A stretch of 64,000 bases of DNA. Source: Ruminococcus_G sp050944435 (lineage in GTDB: Bacteria > Bacillota > Clostridia > Lachnospirales > Lachnospiraceae). The notes under the pieces were generated by a model. It was given only the letters and a program-made list of their open reading frames with translations, did not search any database and had not been told where the DNA came from. Where the stretch lies: assembly GCA_050944435.1 (NCBI GenBank), contig JBMNRB010000007.1, positions 1 through 64,000 on the forward strand, given 5' to 3'. Shown one piece after another: positions 52,002-61,618 of the stretch. A program made the translations under genes and the position numbers. Numbering within the stretch: position 1 is the stretch's first letter; each line of letters opens with the position of its first letter.

Positions 52002-53093
52002 TTATTCTTCTTCCTCTGCCTCCGCATGATCTGCTTCTGCAGCTGTTTCGAGCGCTTTCATGCTCAAACTGATCTTCTTCTCTTCTCCGTTGAAATCCAC
52101 TACTTTTGCCGTGATCTCCTGTCCAACGCTGAGAACATCCGACGGTTTCTCCACATGCTCTTTGGAAATCTGAGAAACATGGAGAAGTGCATCTACTCCA
52201 GGCTCCAGTTCAACAAAGGCGCCAAAATCCGTCATACGGGCAATCTTGCCTTCCACAATATTTCCCACTGCATAATTCTCAGCAGCCTTCAGCCAAGGAT
52301 TCTGATCTTCAAATTTCAGACTAAGTGCAATTTTGTCACCATTGATTTCTTTGATCAGCACAGTGATAGGATCTCCTACCTTAAATACCTTTTTCGGGTT
52401 GTCCACTCTGCCCCAGGACATTTCAGAAATATGAAGCAGACCGTCCGCTCCGCCCAGGTCGATAAAAGCGCCGAAATCCGTAACATTTTTTACTGTTCCT
52501 TCTACCACATCGCCCGGCTGAATTCTTTCAAAGAGTTCTCTCTGCATTTCTGCCTTCGCTGCAACCAGAAGCTGTTTTCTGTCGCCGATTACCCGTCTTC
52601 TTCTGGGATTAAACTCTGTAATGACAAATTCAATTTCCTGATCTGCATATTTGGAAAGATCTTTTTCATAGGTATCAGATACCAGACTGGCCGGAATAAA
52701 AATTCTTGCTTCGTCGATAACGACGCTCAAACCGCCGTTTAATACCTGAGCCACTTTTGCTTTCAGAACCTCATGATTCTCATAAGCTTCCTCCAGCCTT
52801 TTATTGCCTTTTTCTGCTGCCAGTCTCTTATAAGTGAGCAGAACCTGGCCTTCACCATCATTTACTTTCAGAACTTTTACTTCCATGGTATCTCCCGGGT
52901 TTACAACTGTTGTAAGATCCAGGTTGGGTTCATTGGTATATTCGTTTCTTGTAAGAATACCATCTGCTTTATAGCCTATGTTCAGGATTATTTCATCCGG
53001 CTTTACGTCGATGACTGTACCCTCAACCACTTCTCCATTCCTTATCGTTTTAAATGATTCTTCCAGCATTTGTTCAAAACTTAATTCTGACAT
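52002..53093 (-). CDS. S1 RNA-binding domain protein (30S ribosomal protein S1-like)
   Basis: About 363 residues with four S1 repeats at roughly 15-85, 95-165, 185-255 and 270-340. The third and fourth (VEGTVKNVTDFGAFIDLGGADGLLHISE and VEGKIARMTDFGAFVELEPG) match consensus best; the first two are divergent, as in the short S1 of low-GC Gram-positives. Binds mRNA. The TTG at 53111 overlaps the ribosome site GAGGAGG, so the ATG at 53093 is used. The start lies within the ispH 3' end. Confidence 0.92.
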   Translation of the reverse strand: MSELSFEQMLEESFKTIRNGEVVEGTVIDVKPDEIILNIGYKADGILTRNEYTNEPNLDLTTVVNPGDTMEVKVLKVNDGEGQVLLTYKRLAAEKGNKRLEEAYENHEVLKAKVAQVLNGGLSVVIDEARIFIPASLVSDTYEKDLSKYADQEIEFVITEFNPRRRRVIGDRKQLLVAAKAEMQRELFERIQPGDVVEGTVKNVTDFGAFIDLGGADGLLHISEMSWGRVDNPKKVFKVGDPITVLIKEINGDKIALSLKFEDQNPWLKAAENYAVGNIVEGKIARMTDFGAFVELEPGVDALLHVSQISKEHVEKPSDVLSVGQEITAKVVDFNGEEKKISLSMKALETAAEADHAEAEEEE

Positions 53094-53925
53094 GTTTTTG
53101 AACCTCCTCAATTATATTATTTGGGGTCGATGCCCCTGCTGTAATACCTACATGACTGATAGATTGAAAAGGCTTGGTTTCCAAATCAACGAGTGTCTGT
53201 ATATAGTAAGTATTTTTACATTCATTCTTGCATATTTCATACAATTTCTGCGTGTTGGAGCTGTTCCTGCCTCCGATGACAATCATGGCATCCACCTGTC
53301 CGGCAAGTCTGGCGGCCTCCCGCTGTCTTTCCTCCGTAGCGCTGCAAATCGTATTTAAAACACTTCTATCATACCTCTTTTTGGCAAGAATTTCAACTAA
53401 ATCTTGAAATTTGTTGTAATTAAATGTCGTCTGTGACACAATACAAAGCCTGGATGAGGAATCTGCGGAAAAATCCCGGGCCTCCTGCTCGTTTCCGATT
53501 ACTGCCGCCGGCGTCCTGCACCATCCCTTTATTCCTTCCACTTCCGGATGGCTGCTGTTTCCAATAATAACAATCTGCCTGCCATTTTTACTCTCCTGAT
53601 CCACAATATTATGAATCTTTTTCACAAACGGACAGGTGGCGTCCACCAGAGTAAGTCCCTGCTCTTCTGCCGTCTGATACACCGATCTGGGAACGCCGTG
53701 GGAACGTATGACCACAACTCCTTCTCTCAGATTTTTCAGTTCTTCTTCTGAATGTATCACGGTGACGCCTTTGGATTCCAGATCTGCCACAACCTGTTCG
53801 TTATGTATAATGGGCCCGTAAGTGTACACCGGTCCCCGGCCCAGCTTTACCTGTTCATATACCGTATCTACCGCCCGTTTGACGCCGAAACAGAAACCTG
53901 CCGTTTTGGCTACTGTTACTTTCAT
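53074..53925 (-). CDS. ispH: 4-hydroxy-3-methylbut-2-enyl diphosphate reductase
   Basis: About 283 residues. Last step of the MEP isoprenoid pathway, with a [4Fe-4S] cluster held by Cys in AGFCFGVKRA (near 13), VDATCPFVKK (near 96) and NTICSATEERQ (near 190). ATG overlaps the cmk stop as TGATG. In some Clostridia ispH and S1 are fused; here they overlap by 20 bases in different frames. Confidence 0.97.
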   Translation of the reverse strand: MKVTVAKTAGFCFGVKRAVDTVYEQVKLGRGPVYTYGPIIHNEQVVADLESKGVTVIHSEEELKNLREGVVVIRSHGVPRSVYQTAEEQGLTLVDATCPFVKKIHNIVDQESKNGRQIVIIGNSSHPEVEGIKGWCRTPAAVIGNEQEARDFSADSSSRLCIVSQTTFNYNKFQDLVEILAKKRYDRSVLNTICSATEERQREAARLAGQVDAMIVIGGRNSSNTQKLYEICKNECKNTYYIQTLVDLETKPFQSISHVGITAGASTPNNIIEEVQKHVRIKF

Positions 53926-54596
53926 CAATTTTCGTTTTTCTCCCTGTATATCTTCATTACAGTTTCCAGCACCGTCTCAATATCCATATCCGACGTGTCC
54001 ACCAGAACGGCGTCCCCGGCCTGACACAGCGGCGAAATCTCCCGGTGCATATCCCGGTAATCTCTTTCTTCAATATCCTTCTCTATGGCTGCCAGATCAC
54101 TTTCGATCCCTTTCTCCTTCAGCTCCTCATACCGTCTTCTGGCACGGACGCCGGTTCCGGCAGTCAGGTATATTTTGATCTGAGCGTCAGGCAGAACAGA
54201 AGTTCCGATGTCCCGTCCGTCCATCACCACATCCGCACATCCGGCCAGCTTTTTCTGCAGCTGCGTCAGTTTTTCCCGTACAGCCGGAATTGCGGAAATA
54301 TGAGAAGCCATATTTCCCACGTTTTCCTCTCTCAGGTAATCCGTTACGTTCTTGCCGTTGAGTATTACCTGCTGACTGCCGTCTTCATAACGGATAGTAA
54401 TCTCCGCATCGCTGCATGCTTCTTCAATCTTTTCTCGTTCCTGGGAACCGATTTTCTCTTTCAGAAAGTAATAGGCCATCGCCCGGTACATGGCGCCGGT
54501 ATCCACATAGATGAATCCCAGGCGCTGGGCCAGCTGCCGCGCAATGGTGCTTTTCCCCGCCCCCGCAGGGCCGTCGATCGCTATGTTAAAACTCAT
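53925..54596 (-). CDS. cmk: Cytidylate kinase
   Basis: 223 residues. Phosphorylates CMP and dCMP. P-loop IDGPAGAGKSTIARQLA at the N-terminus, YVDTGAMYRAMAYY, and DGRDIGTSVLPDAQIKIYLTA are the expected motifs. GGAGG precedes the ATG. The cmk-ispH-S1 order is typical of Clostridia. Confidence 0.97.
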   Translation of the reverse strand: MSFNIAIDGPAGAGKSTIARQLAQRLGFIYVDTGAMYRAMAYYFLKEKIGSQEREKIEEACSDAEITIRYEDGSQQVILNGKNVTDYLREENVGNMASHISAIPAVREKLTQLQKKLAGCADVVMDGRDIGTSVLPDAQIKIYLTAGTGVRARRRYEELKEKGIESDLAAIEKDIEERDYRDMHREISPLCQAGDAVLVDTSDMDIETVLETVMKIYREKNEN

Positions 54597-54614
54597 ACCT
54601 TTCCTCCTTACAAA

Positions 54615-55844
54615 CTACTGTACGCCGGACGCCGCCGCATGGGCTGTGGACCAGGCAATCTGCAGATTGAATCCGCCGGTCAGCCCGTCTGCATCCAGTA
54701 CTTCTCCGATGAAATAAAGTCCTTTGATTTTTTTAGACTCCATCGTAGCCGGTTTTATCTCTTTCAGAGAAACACCGCCTTTGGTCACGACTGCTTCATT
54801 ATAACCGCCCAGACGATTAATCGTAAATGGAAAATGTTTTAAAATTTTTATAAATTCTTTTCTTTCTTTCCGGGTAATATCATGAATTTTTTTCTCCGGG
54901 CTGATTCCTCCAATTCCAAGAAACACAGGGACAGCCTTTGAAGGCAACAGAGCAGGAACCACATTTTTAAACTGGCGGTTTTCCTGTCCGGCAAACTCCC
55001 GCAAAAGCCGTTCATCCAGCTGCTGTTCCGTCAGCGCCGGTTTCCAGTCGATCTCGCCTCTTAAGATTCCCTCTTCCAGATATTCCCCTGCTTCTGCACT
55101 GGCTGTCAGCGCCAGGGGACCGCTGATTCCGCAGTGAGTGAACAGAAGTTCTCCGAATCCGTCCCAGCACTTTTTCTCCTGCCGAAAAAGAGAAAGGGAT
55201 ATGTTCTTCAGCGAAAGTCCCTGCATCTGCGGGATATATTTCTCCTCCGTGATAAGGGGAACAAGAGAGGGGGAAAGTTTGGTTACGGTATGACCCATAG
55301 CTTTTGCAAAATCATATCCGTCGCCGGTGGACCCTGTGGAAGGATAAGACAGGCCCCCTGTGGCGACCAAAACGGCATCCCCATCGATAACCGATCCATT
55401 TTCCAATACCGCTCCCTTCACCTGGCCTCCCTCTTCCAGGATTCTTTCCACCCGGCTTTTCAGATGAATCTTCACCCCCAGGGACTTCATCCGCTTTTCC
55501 AAGGCCGATGTGATATCCGAAGCATGATCAGAGGCAGGAAACACCCGGTTTCCTCTTTCCACTTTCGTGGGAACGCCTAACCTTTCAAAAAAATCAATTA
55601 CATCAAAATTATTATACCCATAAAAAGCACTGTATAAAAATTTGCGTCCATGAATCACATTGTCAAATAATTCCTCCATGGTACACGCGTTGGTGAAATT
55701 ACAGCGGCCCTTTCCCGTAATATATATTTTTTTCCCCAGTTTTTCATTTTTTTCAAAGATATGCACGGCATGACCTTTTTCAGCCAAAAATACGGCTGCG
55801 GCCATCCCCGCAGCTCCTCCGCCCACGATTATCGTCTTACTCAT
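54615..55844 (-). CDS. HI0933/YhiN-family FAD-dependent oxidoreductase (BaiN-like)
   Basis: About 409 residues. N-terminal dinucleotide-binding motif VGGGAAGMAAAVFLAEKGH, then GKGRCNFTNAC, and a C-terminal FAD motif GEVLDADGLTGGFNLQIAWSTAHAAA. The family is conserved but its reaction is mostly unknown; BaiN of bile-acid-metabolising Clostridia reduces steroid double bonds, which is not enough to assign here. The ATG at 55844 with GGGAG is chosen; it overlaps the RpiR gene by eight bases. Confidence 0.9.
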   Translation of the reverse strand: MSKTIIVGGGAAGMAAAVFLAEKGHAVHIFEKNEKLGKKIYITGKGRCNFTNACTMEELFDNVIHGRKFLYSAFYGYNNFDVIDFFERLGVPTKVERGNRVFPASDHASDITSALEKRMKSLGVKIHLKSRVERILEEGGQVKGAVLENGSVIDGDAVLVATGGLSYPSTGSTGDGYDFAKAMGHTVTKLSPSLVPLITEEKYIPQMQGLSLKNISLSLFRQEKKCWDGFGELLFTHCGISGPLALTASAEAGEYLEEGILRGEIDWKPALTEQQLDERLLREFAGQENRQFKNVVPALLPSKAVPVFLGIGGISPEKKIHDITRKERKEFIKILKHFPFTINRLGGYNEAVVTKGGVSLKEIKPATMESKKIKGLYFIGEVLDADGLTGGFNLQIAWSTAHAAASGVQ

Positions 55845-56763
55845 CTTCATCTCCCATACCGGTAAATTTCAGTTTTACCGAATCATCTACCGAATTTATC
55901 TCATCACTGCTGTACACCTGATATTCATCCCATATTTTTTCCATCGTCTCCAAGGTATCTACCACGTCCTGCTGTTTTTTCATGCAAAGGGCTACTACCA
56001 GCGCGTTGATCACGCTCAGGGGAGCCACCAGTGAATCCACAATGGAAGCCATATCACTGCGGGCGATCAGATTACAGGAAGAATACAAATTCATAGGAGA
56101 ATGGATGCTGTCTGTCAGGGTGATCACCTTGGCGTTTCTGTTATTGGCAAATTCCATGGCTTTTAACGTCCGCATGGAATATCTGGGAAAACTGATTCCG
56201 ATAATCACATCTCTTTCGTCGATCCGAATCATCTGTTCGAATATCTCGCTGGCGGAGCTTGTCTGAATCAGGCGCACATCCTCAAAAACCAGATTCAGAT
56301 AAAAACTTAAAAACTGAGCCAGCGGAGCGCAGCTGCGAATACCGATGATGTAAATGGTTTTCGCTCCCAAAAGAGTATCCACCGCGAGATCAAAAACATC
56401 ATGATCCAAGGATTCAATGGTCTGTTTGATCTTGTCGATATCGGCCTGAAGTACTTTGTCTAAAATTTCAGCCTGGGGGACTTTACCGTAAGTTACTTCC
56501 ATACGCTGGATAGAATTCAGCTTATTGATTACCAGTTCCTCCAATGCCCTGTGAAATTCAGGAAAGCCCGAATACCCCAATTGTGTGGCGAAACGCACTG
56601 TAGTAGATTCGCTGACTCCCACTTTTTTGCCCAATTTGGCTGCAGTCAGAAAAACTGCTTTGTCATAGTTGTCCGTAATGTAAGACGCCAGGCGTTTCTG
56701 CCCTTTGCTCAGTTTACTGTACTGCTGATTAATTCTGTACAGCAGATTTTCTGCTTGTTCCAT
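55837..56763 (-). CDS. MurR/RpiR family transcriptional regulator
   Basis: About 308 residues. N-terminal winged HTH with KVGVSESTTVRFATQLGYSGFPEF (about 43-66) and a C-terminal SIS sugar-phosphate-binding domain (IYIIGIRSCAPLAQFLSFYL and ISFPRYSMRTLKAMEFA). Such regulators respond to phosphosugars. The TTG at 56781 is within the GAGGAG ribosome site, so the ATG at 56763 is used. Target genes unknown; neighbours are a flavoprotein, an HD hydrolase and glpK. Confidence 0.92.
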   Translation of the reverse strand: MEQAENLLYRINQQYSKLSKGQKRLASYITDNYDKAVFLTAAKLGKKVGVSESTTVRFATQLGYSGFPEFHRALEELVINKLNSIQRMEVTYGKVPQAEILDKVLQADIDKIKQTIESLDHDVFDLAVDTLLGAKTIYIIGIRSCAPLAQFLSFYLNLVFEDVRLIQTSSASEIFEQMIRIDERDVIIGISFPRYSMRTLKAMEFANNRNAKVITLTDSIHSPMNLYSSCNLIARSDMASIVDSLVAPLSVINALVVALCMKKQQDVVDTLETMEKIWDEYQVYSSDEINSVDDSVKLKFTGMGDEDE

Positions 56764-56793
56764 TTTACCTTTTCTCCTCAATACCCCTGTATT

Positions 56794-57453
56794 CTATAGG
56801 ATCTGCTGCTCATTGATAATGAGACGAAATCCCAGTCCCAGAAATTCAGCGGCTTTTCTGCACAGGATCATACGATCCATAAAAATTTCAAAATAATCCA
56901 TGATGGATCCATAATGTGTATCGATGGATAATTTCAGCTTAATCCTGGATTTTTCCTCGTTAATCTTAACCACCGATTTTTTAACGGAATAATTTACCCG
57001 GTCATGGATATCAAAAGTAGTCTTGTCCTCATTGCGGACGCGGCTTCTCCTCACATCTGTTTTATCTCCCAGAATCAGCGCCGCCGCAATGGGATTGACC
57101 GCCTCGGCCGTTCCCTCGTCATGATTTCCGATGGCCGTCACAATGGTTGCCGCTTCAGCAGCGTCCATTCCCATATGGTCCAGCAGGCGGAAGGCAATGA
57201 TGGCGCCGCTCTGGGCATGATCCGTGCGGTTTACGATATTGCCGATATCATGAAGATAACCCGCAATCTGCGCCAGTTCACAGTCCCTCTTGGAATACCC
57301 CATGGTCTCCAGAATATAGGCGGCCGTTTTAGCCACCCGGGTCACATGGGCGAAACTGTGCTCCGTATAGCCAAGGGCAATGAGAGATTCGTCCGCCTTC
57401 GTAATATAAGTCTTTATGGTTTCATTATTTTTAATATCTTCAAACGTAATCAT
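56794..57453 (-). CDS. HD-domain metal-dependent phosphohydrolase
   Basis: About 219 residues. HD motif: H in EHSFAHVTRVAK, HD in AGYLHDIGNIVNRTDHAQSG, and further His in GNHDEG. The C-terminal part (SRIKLKLSIDTHYGS) is beta-rich. Substrate not predictable; nucleotide phosphates are usual. The ATG at 57453 has AAGG nine bases upstream; the ATG at 57462 overlaps glpK without room for a ribosome site. Confidence 0.88.
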   Translation of the reverse strand: MITFEDIKNNETIKTYITKADESLIALGYTEHSFAHVTRVAKTAAYILETMGYSKRDCELAQIAGYLHDIGNIVNRTDHAQSGAIIAFRLLDHMGMDAAEAATIVTAIGNHDEGTAEAVNPIAAALILGDKTDVRRSRVRNEDKTTFDIHDRVNYSVKKSVVKINEEKSRIKLKLSIDTHYGSIMDYFEIFMDRMILCRKAAEFLGLGFRLIINEQQIL

Positions 57454-57454
57454 G

Positions 57455-58951
57455 TTATTCATCCTTTTCCCAGCAAAGGGCGCGCTTCACCGCTTTCTTC
57501 CAGCCTTTCTGTTTCTCTTTTCTCATATTTTCTTCCATTTGGGGAAGAAAACGTTTCTGAAGCGCCCAGTTCTTCTTTATATCCTCCTGATTTTTCCAGT
57601 ATCCCACCGCCAGTCCTGCCAGATAGGCGGCGCCCAGGGCGGTAGTTTCAATACATCGGGGACGTTCCACTGTCGTCTGCAGAAGATCCGCCTGAAACTG
57701 CATCAGGAAATCATTGGCGCAGGCCCCGCCGTCTACTTTCAGAGATTTCATGGAAATAGCCGAATCCTTTTCCATTGCTTCAATCACGTCCCATACCTGA
57801 TACGCCAGAGATTCCACCGTTGCCCGCACCAGATGCGCCCTGGTGGTGCCTCTGGTAATTCCCAGCACAGTGCCCCTTGCATAAGGATCCCAGTAGGGCG
57901 CTCCCAGTCCGGTAAAAGCAGGAACCAGATAGACGCCTCCTGTATCTTCCACCTGACGGCAGTATTCCTCTGACTGGGCGGCGTTTTCCAGAATTTTCAA
58001 TTCGTCCCTAAGCCATTGGATAGCGGCTCCCGCCACGAATACGCTGCCCTCCAGGGCATAGCTTACCCTGTCGCCTGCACTGGCTGCAACTGTGGTCAAA
58101 AGCCCCATATGGGAGCGGACCGCCTTTTCCCCGGTATTCATCAGCAGAAAACATCCTGTTCCATAAGTATTTTTTACGTCTCCCGCTTCAAAACAGCACT
58201 GTCCAAACAAAGCGGCCTGCTGGTCTCCGGCAGCTCCGGCAATGGGAATCTCCCCGCCCAGCAGGCTGCTGTCTGTCATTCCGTATACGCAGCAGCTTGG
58301 TTTTACCTCGGGCAGCATTGAGACGGGGATATGAAACAGATCTAAAATTTTCTGATCCCATTCCTGCCGGTGAATATCAAAAAGCATCGTCCGTGACGCG
58401 TTTGTCCGGTCTGTCACATGAACTCTTCTGCCGGTCAGGTTCCATATCAGCCATGTGTCCACCGTTCCGAATAAAAGTTCACCTTTTTCCGCCCTCTCTC
58501 TCGCACCTTCTGCATGATCCAGAATCCAGGCCAGTTTGCTTCCGGAAAAATAAGCGTCTGGAATCAGCCCTGTGGTCTCTTTTATATATTCTCCGTACCC
58601 GTCCGCCTGGAGTTTTTCAATCATTTGGGCTGTCCGGCGGCACTGCCAGACAATGGCCGGATACACCGGCTTGCCTGTATTCTTGTCCCAGACAATCGTG
58701 GTTTCCCTCTGATTGGTAATTCCAATAGCCGCAATACTTCGGGCATCCACTCCAATTTTCGACATCGCTTCAACGGCCACGCCCATCTGAGAGGACCAAA
58801 TTTCCATGGGATCGTGTTCCACCCATCCCGGTTTCGGATAAAACTGAGCAAATTCTTTCTGGGCCAGACTGCAGATATTGCCGCTGTGGTCAAAAAGAAT
58901 ACAGCGGGAGCTGGTGGTTCCCTGATCCAGCGCCATGATATATTTTTCCAT
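57455..58951 (-). CDS. glpK: Glycerol kinase
   Basis: 498 residues, standard FGGY kinase. DQGTTSSRCILFDHSGN at the N-terminus, GITNQRETTIVWDK, and the C-terminal KVDGGACANDFLMQFQADLL are diagnostic. Phosphorylates glycerol to glycerol 3-phosphate. A His-type PTS phosphorylation site is not obvious. No other glp genes are near, so its regulation may depend on the RpiR regulator or global control. Confidence 0.96.
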   Translation of the reverse strand: MEKYIMALDQGTTSSRCILFDHSGNICSLAQKEFAQFYPKPGWVEHDPMEIWSSQMGVAVEAMSKIGVDARSIAAIGITNQRETTIVWDKNTGKPVYPAIVWQCRRTAQMIEKLQADGYGEYIKETTGLIPDAYFSGSKLAWILDHAEGARERAEKGELLFGTVDTWLIWNLTGRRVHVTDRTNASRTMLFDIHRQEWDQKILDLFHIPVSMLPEVKPSCCVYGMTDSSLLGGEIPIAGAAGDQQAALFGQCCFEAGDVKNTYGTGCFLLMNTGEKAVRSHMGLLTTVAASAGDRVSYALEGSVFVAGAAIQWLRDELKILENAAQSEEYCRQVEDTGGVYLVPAFTGLGAPYWDPYARGTVLGITRGTTRAHLVRATVESLAYQVWDVIEAMEKDSAISMKSLKVDGGACANDFLMQFQADLLQTTVERPRCIETTALGAAYLAGLAVGYWKNQEDIKKNWALQKRFLPQMEENMRKEKQKGWKKAVKRALCWEKDE

Positions 58952-58960
58952 CTGTAATCT

Positions 58961-60172
58961 TCAACTTCCTTTCATGCAGTATTTATCTCCTATTATATCA
59001 AAGCACCAGATAAAATCAATCTTCTTAACTTCTTCATCTGTATAGATCGGATAGGATTTCAGCTCTTCTCCCTCCAGGAGATAAGAAACTTTTCCGATCT
59101 TTGTGCCTTTTTTCACCGGCGCTTCCAGCATATCCGGAAGCTCTACTTTTTGCTCCACTTTTTCATCCTCTCCCAGAAGAATTTTAAGAGATTCTTCTTC
59201 CATATTTTCCCGGTAAGATAAAGAAACGTAAGATTTTTCCGACAGATTTCCTCCGTGCTGTCCGCCGTTTACTTCCAGCCGGCCGACAGGCAGTTCCCGT
59301 TCCAGCACATCCTTGATTTCATATTTCTCCAATCCGTAGTTCATCAGCTTTTTTGTATCTGCCCATTTATAATCTTTGTTGTTGGGCCATCCGCAGGCCA
59401 GCAAAGATACAATCAGGGTTTTCCCGTCCCGTTCCAGAGCTCCCACATAACAGTATCCAGCATCCGCCGTAAACCCTGTCTTCCCAGAAAGAGCTCCCTC
59501 CATCATGGCTAAAAACGCATTGTGATTATGACAATTATAAAGAATCGTCTCTTCCCGGTTCCAGAAACTGTAGGAGGAAGTCTGTGTGATTTCCAGAAAT
59601 TCTTCCTTCTTCGGTGATTCCATAATACAGTACCGCATGACTCTGGCAAGATCCGCCGCCGTCATGCCGTGGATCCCCTGCTCGTCTTCAGCATCCAGTC
59701 CGTTGGGCGTGATAAAATAGCTGTTCTCGCATCCAATACTTTTTGCTTTTTGATTCATAAGCTGCGCAAATCCTTCCACGCTGCCTCCTATGTGTTCCGC
59801 TATCATAACAGCCGTATCATTATGTGATTCCAACATCAGGGAATAGAGAAGATCGCCCAGAAGAAAACTTTCCCCTTCTCTGGCCCCCAGATGTACCGCC
59901 GGCTGCCCGGCCGCCCTTTGGGACACAGTCACGACATCTGATAAATTTCCCTGCTCCAAAGCCAGAATGCAGGTCAGTATTTTTGTGGTACTGGCGTTTG
60001 GTTTCTTTGTATACCCGTCCTTTTCATACAGAACCCTTCCCGACTGTGCATCCATCATACAGGCTGATCCGGCGTATAATTCACTTTCCTTTGGCCGCTC
60101 CTGGGCATTTACCGGACCGGAAAAAAGAAAACACAGGACCAGAGCACTCCATACCAGCGCAATTTTTTTCAT
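58961..60172 (-). CDS. D-alanyl-D-alanine carboxypeptidase (DacF-like, PBP5 family)
   Basis: 403 residues, with a signal peptide (about 1-23). SxxK STTK in KPNASTTKIL, SxN SHN in LESHNDTAVMIAEH, and KTG in LSGKTGFTADAG: the full active site. A C-terminal beta-rich region after about residue 270 ends in a short hydrophobic segment that could anchor to the membrane. Trims D-Ala from peptidoglycan stems. Downstream of scpAB, a layout shared with Bacillus and Clostridia where dacF-type genes are spore-related. Confidence 0.93.
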   Translation of the reverse strand: MKKIALVWSALVLCFLFSGPVNAQERPKESELYAGSACMMDAQSGRVLYEKDGYTKKPNASTTKILTCILALEQGNLSDVVTVSQRAAGQPAVHLGAREGESFLLGDLLYSLMLESHNDTAVMIAEHIGGSVEGFAQLMNQKAKSIGCENSYFITPNGLDAEDEQGIHGMTAADLARVMRYCIMESPKKEEFLEITQTSSYSFWNREETILYNCHNHNAFLAMMEGALSGKTGFTADAGYCYVGALERDGKTLIVSLLACGWPNNKDYKWADTKKLMNYGLEKYEIKDVLERELPVGRLEVNGGQHGGNLSEKSYVSLSYRENMEEESLKILLGEDEKVEQKVELPDMLEAPVKKGTKIGKVSYLLEGEELKSYPIYTDEEVKKIDFIWCFDIIGDKYCMKGS

Positions 60173-60235
60173 AGGATATCCGCCCGTATTGTCCCTATTT
60201 TCTTCTATTTTATGGAAAAATCAGCCCCTTTATGA

Positions 60236-60279
60236 TAAAAAGGAAGGCCGTCTTGGAACTTCCCCTTCCAAAACGGTCT
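60236..60279 (-). terminator. Terminator after scpAB
   Basis: Minus strand 14-bp stem AGACCGTTTTGGAA with TTCCAAGACGGCCT (two G-U pairs), 7-base loop, then TTCCTTTTT. Ends the scpA-scpB transcript. Confidence 0.8.
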
Positions 60280-60284
60280 TATCT

Positions 60285-60860
60285 CTATGTAGCAGAATCC
60301 ATTTCCATTCCGATCTCCTCTTCCGCCTCTGCCTTAAAATCTTCCAGCTGTACCGGATCTATGACGGGCAGCTCCTCCTGAGATTCTACGCCAAAGCTTC
60401 GCAGGAATTCCTCTGTGGTTCCAAAAAGAATAGGTTTGCCCGGAGCGTCCAGCCTCCCCACCTCTTGAACCAGACCATATTCCACCAGCTTATTGACGGC
60501 ATGGTCACATTTAACGCCGCGGATTTTCTCGATCTCCAGTCTGGTAACCGGCTGTTTATAGGCAATGATAGAAAGCGTCTCCATCATCACATCTGTAAGC
60601 ACCGCTTTTTTCGGCTCCATGGCAATCTTTACCAGATAATCGTAATATTCCTGTTTTGTGCACATCTGATAAGACTGTTCCAGTTCAATGATCTTAATTC
60701 CCCTGTCTTCCTGCTCATAGGAAATCATCATCTCCTGAATCAGTTTGCGCACTTCCTCCTTTTCCAAACCCACCGCCTTCGCAATCTGTGAAAGTTCCAC
60801 GGAATCTCCCGCCGAAAAGAGGATCGCTTCAATAGCTCCCCGTATTTTCTCTCTGTTCAT
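60285..60860 (-). CDS. scpB: Segregation and condensation protein B
   Basis: 191 residues, two winged-helix domains. Marks: AIEAILFSAGDSVELSQIA, LETLSIIAYKQPVTRLEIEKIRG and YGLVQEVGRLDAPGKPILFGTT. Part of the Smc-ScpAB condensin, which binds ScpA. Overlaps scpA by four bases. Confidence 0.97.
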   Translation of the reverse strand: MNREKIRGAIEAILFSAGDSVELSQIAKAVGLEKEEVRKLIQEMMISYEQEDRGIKIIELEQSYQMCTKQEYYDYLVKIAMEPKKAVLTDVMMETLSIIAYKQPVTRLEIEKIRGVKCDHAVNKLVEYGLVQEVGRLDAPGKPILFGTTEEFLRSFGVESQEELPVIDPVQLEDFKAEAEEEIGMEMDSAT

Positions 60861-61618
60861 ACGCTCTCACTGCCTCTGACTTCAATCTTAATATCATCAA
60901 AAATGTGCTCCTGACTGATCCGGATCAAGCCTGTCTTCATCAGTTCCAGAATAGCCAAAAAGGTTACCACCACCTGGGTCTTGCTGCACTGCTTTTCCAG
61001 AAGATCCCGGAAAGAAAATTTTTTCTTCTTTCTGGCGAAGGCTTCCACATAGGTCATTTTATCCGGAAGACTGACCTCCTCTTTCTCTATACGTCCGAAT
61101 TTGCTGCGGATAGGATCCACCTTTTCCTCCTGCCGCTTCATCACATTTTCAAAAATGCGGCGCAGCTTGTCCAGATTCATATCCCCCACCAGCTCTTTTA
61201 CATCTACTTTTGGACGGTACGACAGTACCTCCTTTGGCATGGAGCTGGGACGGTATACGCTGCGGGAGGCCTCCGCCATCCTTTCCCGCAGCTCGTAAGA
61301 CATATATTTATACGTCTTGTATTCCAACAGTCTCTGCACCAGTTCATCTCTGGGATCTTCTTCTTCTCCCTCATCGTTTACTTCTTTAGGAAGGAGCATG
61401 CGGCATTTAATGTCGATCAGTGTGGCGGCCATCACCATAAATTCACTCATTACATTCAGATCCTGACGCTGCATTTCCCGGATGTAATCCAGATACTGAT
61501 TGGTAATTTCCACAATGGGAATATCATAGATATCAATTTTATTTTTATCGATCAGATGCAAAAGGAGATCCAGCGGTCCCTCAAACACCTGCAGTTTTAC
61601 CGGTATACCCATACTCAT
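60857..61618 (-). CDS. scpA: Segregation and condensation protein A
   Basis: 253 residues, kleisin subunit of Smc-ScpAB. N-terminal LQVFEGPLDLLLHLIDKNKIDIYDIPI, LIDIKCRMLLPKE, and a C-terminal winged helix with VVVTFLAILELMKTGLIRI. Bridges Smc dimers for chromosome compaction. ATG overlaps the metallophosphoesterase stop. Confidence 0.97.
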   Translation of the reverse strand: MSMGIPVKLQVFEGPLDLLLHLIDKNKIDIYDIPIVEITNQYLDYIREMQRQDLNVMSEFMVMAATLIDIKCRMLLPKEVNDEGEEEDPRDELVQRLLEYKTYKYMSYELRERMAEASRSVYRPSSMPKEVLSYRPKVDVKELVGDMNLDKLRRIFENVMKRQEEKVDPIRSKFGRIEKEEVSLPDKMTYVEAFARKKKKFSFRDLLEKQCSKTQVVVTFLAILELMKTGLIRISQEHIFDDIKIEVRGSESV